Source: Antilocapra americana (lineage: Eukaryota > Chordata > Mammalia > Artiodactyla > Antilocapridae). From it: a stretch of 64,000 nt of DNA. Where the stretch lies: the NCBI GenBank assembly GCA_007570785.1, contig ML664175.1:7546511-7610510 (forward strand), given 5' to 3'. The notes beneath the pieces are model-generated. The model had not been told where the DNA came from, ran no database searches, and saw only the letters and a program-made list of their open reading frames with translations. A program made the position numbers and the translations under genes. Below are positions 56,302 to 64,000 of the stretch, in pieces (within the stretch, counting starts at the first letter, position 1; every line of letters starts with the position of its first letter).

Positions 56302-57373
56302 CCAATCTATTTATTTATTTATTTTTATTTATTTTTCTTTACATTATCATGTTGGTTTTGCCATACAGTGACATGAATCCACCATGGGTATACATGCGTT
56401 CCCCTTCCAGAAACCCCCTCCCACCTCCCTCCCGATTCCCTCTCTCTCTCGGTCATCCCGGTGCACCAGCCCTGAGCACCCTGTATCAAGCATCAAACCT
56501 GGGATGGTGATTCATTTCACATGTGATAATTTACATGTGTCAATGCCATTCTCCCATATCATCCCACCCTTGCCCTCTCCCATAGAGTCCAAAAGACTGT
56601 TCTATACATCTGCGTCTCTTTTGCTGCCTCGCATCCCGGGTTATCATTAGCATCTTTCTAAATTCCATATATATGCATTAGTATGCTGTATTGTTTTTCC
56701 TTCTGGCTTACTTCACTCTGTATAATAGGCTCCAATTTCGTTCACCTCAGTAGGACTGATTCAAATGTATTCTTTTTAATGGCTGAGTAATATTCCATTG
56801 TGTATATGTACCACAGCTTTCTTAGCCATTCCTCTCTTGATGGACATCTAGGTTGCTTCCATGTCCTGGCCTTGTAAACAATGTGTTGATGAACACTGGG
56901 GTACACGTGTCTCTTTGAATTCTGGTTTCCTCGGTGTGTATGCCCAGCAGTGGGATGTGAAAAGGCAGCCTTCAGAGTGGGAGAAAATAATAGCAGACAA
57001 AGCAACGGACAAACAATTAATCTCAAAAATATACAAGCAACTCCTGCAGCTCAATTCCATAAAAATAAATGACCCAATCAAAAAGTGGGCCAAAGAACTA
57101 AACAGACATTTCTCCAAAGAAGACATACAAATGGCTAACAAACACATGAAAAGATGCTCAACATCACTCATTATCAGAGAAATGCAAATCAAAACCACAA
57201 TGAGGTACCACTTTACACCAGTCAGAATGGCTGCCATCCAAAAGTCTGCAAGCAATAAATGCTGGAGAGGATGTGGAGAAAAGGGAACCCTCTTACACTG
57301 TTGGTGGGAATGCAAACTAGTACAGCCACTATGGAGAACAATGTGGAGATGCCTTAAAAAACTGGAAATAGAA
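56302..57373 (-). mobile_element. Young L1_BT with 5' inversion (twin priming)
   Basis: 56302-56956 is the antisense tail, 3' UTR and end of ORF2. 56957-57373 is ORF2 sequence in the opposite (sense) orientation, including an intact CX3CX7HX4C motif at about 57264-57315. In element order the inverted piece ends at GGAAATAGAAC and the other piece starts ATCCCACTGCTGGGCA, so about 17 nt of L1 are missing between them. Imperfect CAGCT(C/T)CT... words on both sides suggest a TSD of about 14 bp in the host L1. Confidence 0.92.
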
Positions 57374-58245
57374 CAGCTTCTTCTTCTTTATCAAGACTGC
57401 TTTGGCTATTTGGGGTCTTTTGTGTTCCATATGAATTATTCAATTTTTTGTTCTAGCTCTGTGAAAAATGCCATTGGTAATTTGATGGGGATCACATTGA
57501 ATCTGTAGATGTATTTGGTAGTATAGTCATTTTCAAAATATTGATTCTTCCTACCCAGGAATATCTCTCCATCTGTTTATGTCATCTTTGATTTGTTTCA
57601 TCAGTATCTTATAATTTTCTGTGTACAATTCTTCTGTCTACTGAGGTAAGTTTATTCCTAGATATTTAATTCTTTTTGTTGCAGTGGTGAATGGGATTGA
57701 TTCCTTAACTTCTCTTTCTGATTCTTCATTGTTAGTGTATAGAAATGCAAGTGATTTCTGTTTATTGATTTTGAATCCTGCAGCTTTTCCAAAATGACTG
57801 ATTAGCTCTAGTAGTTTTCTGATACTATTTTTAGGGTTTTCTGTGTACAGTATCATGTCATTTGCAAACAGTGAGCTTTACTTCTTGTCCGATCTGGATT
57901 CCTTTTATGTATTTATTTATTTTTTCTCTGATTACTGTAGCTAGGACTTCCAGAACTGTGTTGAATAATAGTGGTGAAAGTGGACACCCTTATCTTGTTC
58001 CTGATCTTAGGGGGAATGCTTTCAGTTTTTCACCATTGAGAATAATGTTTGCTGTAGGCTTATTGTTATGGCCTTTACTATGTTGAGGTAGATACCTTCT
58101 GTGCCCATTTTTTGAAGAATTTTAATCATAAAGGAGTGATGAATTTTGCCAAAGGCTTTTTCTGCATCTGTTGAGATTATCATATGGTTTTTATCTTTCA
58201 ATTTGTTAATATGATGTATCACATGGATTGATTGGCGTGTATTTA

Positions 58246-58416
<171 letters not shown>

Positions 58417-58957
58417 TCAGGGTGATGGTGGCCTCATATAATAATTTTGGAAGTGTTCCTTCCTCTGCAATTTTTTGAAAGAGTTTTAGAAAGATAGGTA
58501 TTAACTCCCTTTTAAATGTTTGATTGAATTCTCCTGTGAAGCCATGTGGTGCTGGACTTTTGTTTTTTGGGAGATTTTTGATCAGTTTGAATTTCAGTGC
58601 TTGTAATTGGGTTGTTCATAATTTTTATTTCTTCCTGGTACAGTCTTAGAAGATTGAAGTTTTTAAAAAATCTGTCCACTTCTTCCAGGTTATCTATTTT
58701 ATTGCCATATAGTTAGTTGGTCATAGTAGTCTCTTATAATCATTTGAATTTCTGCATTGTCTGTTGTAACCTTTCCTTTTTCATTTGTAATTCTATTGAT
58801 TTAATTCTTTCCTCTTTTCTTCCTGATGAGTCTGGCTAAAGGTTTGTCAATTTTGTTTATCTTCTCAAAGAACCAGCTTTTAGTTTTATTAATCTTTACT
58901 ATTGTTTCTTTCATTTATTTCTGCTCAGATCTTTGATTTCTTTCCTTCTACTAATTT

Positions 58958-60608
58958 CATGCAAAGATGGGCTCAGTAGAGGACAGAAATGGTGTGGACC
59001 TAACAGAAGCAGAAGATATTAAGGAGAGGTAGCAAGAATACACAGAACTATACAAAAAAGATCTCCATGACCTAGAAAATCATGATGGTGTGATCACTCA
59101 CCTAGAGCCAGACATCTTGGAATGTGAAGTCAAGTGGCCCTTAAGCATCACTACAAACAAAGCTTGTGGAGGTGATGGAATTCTAGTTGAGCTATTTCAA
59201 ATTCTGAAAGATGAGACTGTGAAAGTGCTGCACTCAATATGCCAGCAAATTTGGAAAACTCAGCAGTGGCCACAGGACTGGAAAAGGTCAGTTTTCATTA
59301 CAATCCCAAAGGAAGGCAATGCCAAAGAATGCTCAAACTACTGCACAATCACACTCATCTCACATGCTAGTAAAGTAATGCTCAAATTCTCCAAGCCAGC
59401 ATTCAGCAATACATGAACCATGAACTTTCAGATGTTCAAGCTGTTTTTAGAAAAGGCAGAGGAACCAGATATCAAATTGCCAACATCCGCTGGATTTGAT
59501 AAAAGCAAGAGAGTTCCAGAAAAACATCTTCTTCTGCTTTATTGACTATGCCAAAGCTTTTGACTGTGTGGATCACAATAAACTGAAAATTCTTAAAGAG
59601 ATGGGAATACCAGACCACCTGACCTGCCTCTTGATAAACCTATATACAGTTCAGGAAGCAACAGTTAGAACTGGACATGGAACAACAGACTGGTTCCAAG
59701 TAGGAAAAGGAGTACATTAAGGCTGTATATTGTCATCCTGCTTATTTAACTTATATGCAGAGTACATCATGAGAAATGTTGGGCTGGAGGAAGCACAAGC
59801 TGGAATCAAGATTGCCAGGAGACATATCAATAACCTCAAACATGCAGATGACACCACCCTTATGGCAGAAAGTGAAGAAGAACTAAAGAGCCTCTTGATG
59901 AAAGTGAAAGAGGAGAGTGAAAAAGCTGGCTTAAAGCTCAACATTAAGAAAACTAAGATCATGGCATCCAGTCCCATCACTTCATAGCAAATAGATGGGG
60001 AACAGGGGAAACAGTGGCTGACTTTATTTTTGGTGGCTTCAGAATCACTGCAGATGGTGATTACAGCCATGAAATTAAAAGACACTTAACTCCTTGGAAG
60101 GAAAGTTACAACCAACCTAGACAGCATATTGAAAAGCAGAGACATTACTTTCTCAACAAAGGTCCATCTAGTCAAGGGTATGGTTTTTCCAGTAGTCATG
60201 TATGGATGTGAGAGTTGGAATATAAGGAAAGCTAAGCATGTGGAAAAATTGATGCTTTTGAACTGTGGTGTTGGAGAAGACTCTTGAGAGTCCCTTGGAC
60301 TGCAAGCAGATCCCACCAGTCCATTCTAAAGGATATCAGACCTGGGTGTTCGTTGGAAGGACTGATGTTGAAGCTGAAACTCCAGTACTTTGGCCATCTC
60401 ATGCGAAGAGTTGACCCTTTGGAAAAGACCCTGATGCTTAGAAGGATTGGGGGCAGGAGGAGAAGAGGACGACAGAGGATCAGATGGTTAGATGGCATCA
60501 CTGACTCAATGGACATGAGTTTGAGAGTTGGTGATGGACAAGGAAGCCTGGCATGCTGCAGTTCATGGGGTCGCAAAGAGCCAGACATTACTGAGCAATT
60601 GAACTGAG
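58958..60608 (+). mobile_element. BovB (RTE LINE), 1.65 kb, 5'-truncated
   Basis: The longest BovB in the window. It runs from CATGCAAAGATGGGCTCAGT through the RT domain and C-terminal ORF to the 3' end GGTCGCAAAGAGCCAGACAT...GAACTGAG. A 7-bp CTAATTT TSD (58951-58957 and 60609-60615) places it inside the old L1. The endonuclease domain and most of the 5' part are missing. Confidence 0.95.
59020..60230 (+). pseudogene. BovB reverse-transcriptase remnant
   Basis: Degenerate ORF of an RTE-clade reverse transcriptase. Motif A survives as FIDYAKAFDCVDHNKL (about 59533-59580) with its catalytic aspartate. The motif C position reads HADD instead of the usual YADD (about 59842). Breaks: an in-frame stop at about 59028, a frameshift/stop near 59414, altered sequence near 59496, and a stop at 59718-59720 directly before the 'GCILSS'-like block. 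Frames 59090-59416, 59496-59720 and 59730-59987 are the surviving shards. It cannot encode a working enzyme. Confidence 0.88.
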
Positions 60609-61639
60609 CTAATTTTGGGTTTTTTTGTTCTTTTTCCAGTTGTTTTATGTGTAAAGTTAGGTTGTCTATTCAATGTTTTCCTTGTTTCTTGAGGTGGGAT
60701 TGTATTGCTATAAACTTCCCTTTTATAACTGCTTTTGCTACATCCCATAGGTTTTGAGTTGTCGTGTTTTCATTGTCATTTGTTTCTCCAAATTTTTTGA
60801 ATTCCCTTTTGATTTCTTCAGTAACCTGTTGGTTATTTCGAAATATGTTGTTTAATCTCCATGTGTTTGTGTTTCTTATAGTTTATTTTCTTGTACCTTA
60901 TATCTAGTATCATAGTGTTGTGGTCAGAGAATGTTTGATGTGATTTCAGTTTTCTTGATTTACTGATGTTTGATTTGTGACCCAAGATGTGATCTGTCCT
61001 GGAGAATATTCCATGTGCACTTTAGAAGAAGGTGTGTACTTCTGCATTTGAATGGAATGTCCTGAAGATATCAATGAGATCCATCTCATCTAATGTATCA
61101 TCTAAGACTTGTATTTCCTTATTAATTTTCTGTTTTGATCATCTGTCCATTGGTATGAGTGGGCTGTTAAAGTCTCCTACTATTATTGTCTTACTGTCAA
61201 TTTCTCCTTTTGTGTCTGTTAGTGTTTGTCTTATATATCGAGGTGCTCCTACGTTGGGTGCATAGATGTTTATAATTGTTATGTCTTCCTCTTGGATTGA
61301 TCACTTGATCATTATGCAGTGTCCTTCCTTATCTCTTGTAATCATCTTTATTTTAGGGTCTATTTTGTCTGATATGAGGATTGCTATTCCACCTTTCTTT
61401 TGCTTCCCATTTACATGGAATTTATTTTCTACCCTCTCACTTTCCATCTATATGTAACTTTAGGTCTGAAATGAGTTTCTTGTAGACAGCATATATATAG
61501 GTTTTGTTTTTGTATCCATTCAGCCAGTCTGTGTCATTTGTTTGGAGCATTTAATCCATTTACATTAAAGTAATTACTGATATATATGTTCTTATTGCCA
61601 TTTTCTTAATTTTGGGGGGTTGATTTTGAAGATGTTTTA

Positions 61640-62559
61640 TTCTTTTGTGTTTCTTGACTACATAAGTCCCTTTAAAGCTGGTTTGGTGCTTAAAAAGCTT
61701 TTCAGACCAGCAAAAGTTATTTATTTCTCCATCAGTTTTGAATGAGATCCTTTCTGGGTACAGTAGTCTGGTTGTAGATTTTTCCCTTTCAGTACTTTAA
61801 ATATATCCTGCCATTCCCTTTCTGGTCTGAAAGTTCAGCTGTTAAGCATGTGGGATTTCCCTTGTATGTTACTTGTTGATTCTTCTATGCTGCTTTTAAT
61901 ATTCTTTCTTTCTGTTTATTCTTTATGAGTTTGATTAGTATGTGTCTTGGTGTTTTTCTCCTTGGGTTTATCCTGTATGGGGCTGTTTTTGCCTCTTGGA
62001 CTTCATTGATTATTTCCTTTTAAATGTTGGGAAAATTTTCAATGATAATCCCTTCAAAAATTTTCTCATACCCTTTCTTTTTCTCTTCTTCTTCTGGGAC
62101 CTCTATGATTCAAATGTTGGTGCATTTGATATTGTCCCAGAGGTCTCTGAGACTGTCCTCAGTTCTTTTCATTCTTTTTACTGTAGTCTGCTCTTCAGAA
62201 GTGATTTCCACCTTTTTATCTTCCAGCTCACTGCTTCATTCTTCTGCTTCAGGTATTCTGCTATTGATTCCTTCTAGAGTATTTTTAATTTTAGTAATTG
62301 TGTTGTTTGTATGTTTATTCTTTAATTCTTCTAGGTTTTTGTTAATTGATTCTCACATTTTCTCCATTTTGTTTTCAAGATTTTTGATGATCTTTACTAT
62401 CATTATTCTGAATTCTTTTTCAGGTAGTTTGCCTGTTTCCTCTTCATTTATTTGGGCTTTTGTGTTTCTAGTTTGTTCCTTCATTTGTGTAGTATTTCTC
62501 TGCCTTTTCATTATTTTTTTTTTAACATTATGTTTGAGGTCCCGTTTTCCAGGCATCAA
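61640..62559 (-). pseudogene. L1 ORF1 remnant of the nested host element
   Basis: ORF1 encodes the RNA-binding chaperone of the L1 ribonucleoprotein. The N-terminal segment is open at 62353-62559 on the minus strand (start codon at 62559), basic and rich in K, R, E and Q as expected before the coiled coil. After residue 68 the frame breaks, and the coiled-coil, RRM and C-terminal regions are recognisable only as DNA down to about 61640. Plus-strand frames of 111 and 181 codons here are antisense shadows. Confidence 0.75.
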
Positions 62560-64000
62560 GGGAAGTTGAATTCTTCCCTTGAAGGTTGAATTCTTTATTT
62601 TGGTTTCTGGCCTCCTAAGGTTGGTCCAGTGGTTTGTGTAAACTTTGTATTAAGGTGAGATTTGTTCTGAGTTTTTGTTTTTCCTCTGATGGGCCAGGCT
62701 GAGTGAGGTGATAATCCTATCTGCTGATGACTGGGTTTGTATTTTTGTTTTGTTTGTGGTTTAGATGAGGCATCCTGCACAGGGTGCTACTGGTGGTTGG
62801 ATGATATCCAGTCTTGTATTCCAGTAGTTTGCTTTGTGTGAGTTTTCACTATTTGATACTCCCTAGGGTTATTTCTCTTTGTAGTCTAGGGTCTTGGAGT
62901 CAGTGCTCCCACTCCAAAGGCTCAAGGCTTGATCTCTGGTCAGGAACAAAGATTCCAAAAGTGGTGTGTTATGACATTAAGTGAGATTAAAACAAATATC
63001 CAAAAACAAGAAACCAAAGTTGAACCCCAAACAAATGGCAGTTAAAAAACCAGGATGACCCAGAGAGATGGAATGGGGAGGGAGGTGGGAGGGGGGGTTC
63101 TGGAAGGGGAACACATGTATACCCATGGCAGATTCATGTCAATATATGGCAAAACCAACATGATAATGTAAAGGAAAAAATAAATAAAATTTTAAAAAAT
63201 CAGGCAAATAATAATTAAAATAATGGAATATACACATATACATATACACCCATGAGCAAAGTGAAAGCAGTCCAGCATAAATAAAGTACAGTAGATTGAC
63301 CCAGAAAACAAAAGAAATAAAAAATTATATTTACCAGTTAAGAACAAAACTCAATCATAAACTGGAAAGTAAACTAAAGCAAGATGCCAAGTGGAGAATA
63401 ACACAGTGAACACAAAGAAAACAAAACTAACAAGATACGTTGAGAGGAAAGGAAAGAAAGAAAAGATAGAAAGAATGGCTGTGCAAAGTTAGAGGTAGAT
63501 AAAGATGATTTATATCCATTAAAGGTTAACTGCAATTGGAAAAGAACAGTAGGAAAGGCGAAGAAAGGAATAAATGTAGAAAAAATATAATAGGCTTAAA
63601 AAAATAAAAATTAAAATTATAAAACAGAGAAAAGAAAAAAAAAAAACTCCATAGAACTGCAAAACCCCAACATAGAGGCAGAGGTTTATAACAATAAAAA
63701 ATGTGACTGAGAAAAAAAAAAAAGCTCCAAAGCTCAACTGGATTTCTTAGTGCCAATAAAATTGACAACTACAATGAGGGGGGAGCGGGAAAGGGGGAAA
63801 AAATCAAAAAGTATCTATAGAACAAGTCAAAAAATAAGAATAATAAGTGTTTTTCTTGAGTCACTGCTATTAGAGTCCTTTCCCTTGCTGGGAATCACAG
63901 TCTACCTCACCTCCCTTGGAGGACACAGCTTACCTGCTGTGGGGGCAGCTCAGATTCTAATCTGGTCCCACTCCTGTGTGTCTTGCCTCCAAGGTCCACA
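62560..64000 (-). promoter_or_regulatory. L1 5' UTR (internal promoter region), antisense
   Basis: Sequence upstream of ORF1 in element order, including A-rich blocks at 63195-63850 and a GC-richer end ('AGAGTCCTTTCCCTTGCTGG', 'CAGCTTACCTGCTGTGGGGG') that continues past the window. In intact elements this region holds the pol II promoter. This copy is interrupted by another L1 end and is presumably inactive. Confidence 0.65.
63056..63190 (+). mobile_element. L1 3' end, short, sense
   Basis: G-rich tract 63075-63097, 'TATACCCATGGCAGATTCAT', 'CCAACATGATAATGTAAAGG' and an AATAAA-containing A tail. TTAAAAAACCAGG / TTAAAAAATCAGG on either side is the probable TSD. Confidence 0.9.

Noticed and set aside
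62024..62569. 181-codon plus-strand hydrophobic frame
   Set aside because: Antisense of L1 ORF1. The F/L/S-rich, membrane-like look comes from reading an A-rich ORF backwards.
63519..63768. Minus-strand F/Y-rich frames of 72 and 80 codons that look like membrane proteins
   Set aside because: Arise from A-rich L1 5' UTR sequence read on the minus strand; not coding.

Overview
This window looks like nuclear DNA of a pecoran ruminant, most likely a bovid. The evidence is the repeat content: RTE-type BovB LINEs, their dependent Bov-tA / Bov-A2 SINEs, the young ruminant L1 (L1_BT-like, with a purine-rich 3' UTR), older artiodactyl L1s, a CHR-type cetartiodactyl SINE, and a general mammalian background of L1M, L2, MIR, MER5, MST and MLT1. 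The species cannot be fixed from repeats alone. I find no intact protein-coding host gene, no tRNA or rRNA gene, no CRISPR array, and nothing prokaryotic. All long open frames are LINE remnants, or frames kept open by GC-rich or simple sequence.

Layout. 0-9 kb: Bov-A2, an L1MA tail, a Bov-tA with an unusually long target-site duplication (TSD) next to a MIR, and a 1-kb L1_BT flanked by a very long direct repeat (about 118 bp). Then mostly unassigned sequence with a MER5-like element, two Bov-tA copies and a (GT)18 tract. 9-20 kb: an ERVL-like LTR, BovB pieces, an MST LTR, MIRs, L1_BT 3' ends, and a long L1M remnant with an internal tandem duplication. 19.6-20.5 kb: the only GC- and CpG-rich segment; it has a good splice-donor-like site and is the best candidate for a host promoter or first exon. 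21.0 kb: a 400-N gap entered by an L1_BT. 22.9-25.4 kb: an old L1 pierced by SINEs and a tiny L1_BT. 25.4-32.2 kb: the least repetitive part, with nothing recognisable as a gene. 32.2-36.1 kb: old antisense L1 with a BovB fragment and a small poly(A)-tailed insert.

36.4-41.7 kb: an old antisense L1 with an AT-rich tandem expansion that traps a SINE head. It is split by a 5'-truncated L1_BT whose ORF2 C-terminal frame is still open. A second 400-N gap sits inside that L1_BT, between two identical 206-bp copies, so the gap and duplication are probably an assembly artefact. 41.7-48.3 kb: two 5' halves of ancient L1s in opposite orientation, separated by an MLT1 LTR and each interrupted by younger elements. 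48.6-54.8 kb: artiodactyl L1 3' ends, another BovB, L2 and MIR.

54.8-64.0 kb: a near full-length antisense ruminant L1 (3' UTR, ORF2, ORF1, 5' UTR running off the edge). It has been hit by a twin-primed L1_BT, by a 1.65-kb BovB with a degenerate reverse transcriptase, and by a short L1 3' end.

The window is therefore a stratified record of retrotransposition. The points most worth a second look are the gap artefact, the very long TSDs, the twin-priming junction, the SINE head inside an AT-rich array, the CpG-rich segment, and the tandem duplication later split by an L1. I saw no previously undescribed functional system.
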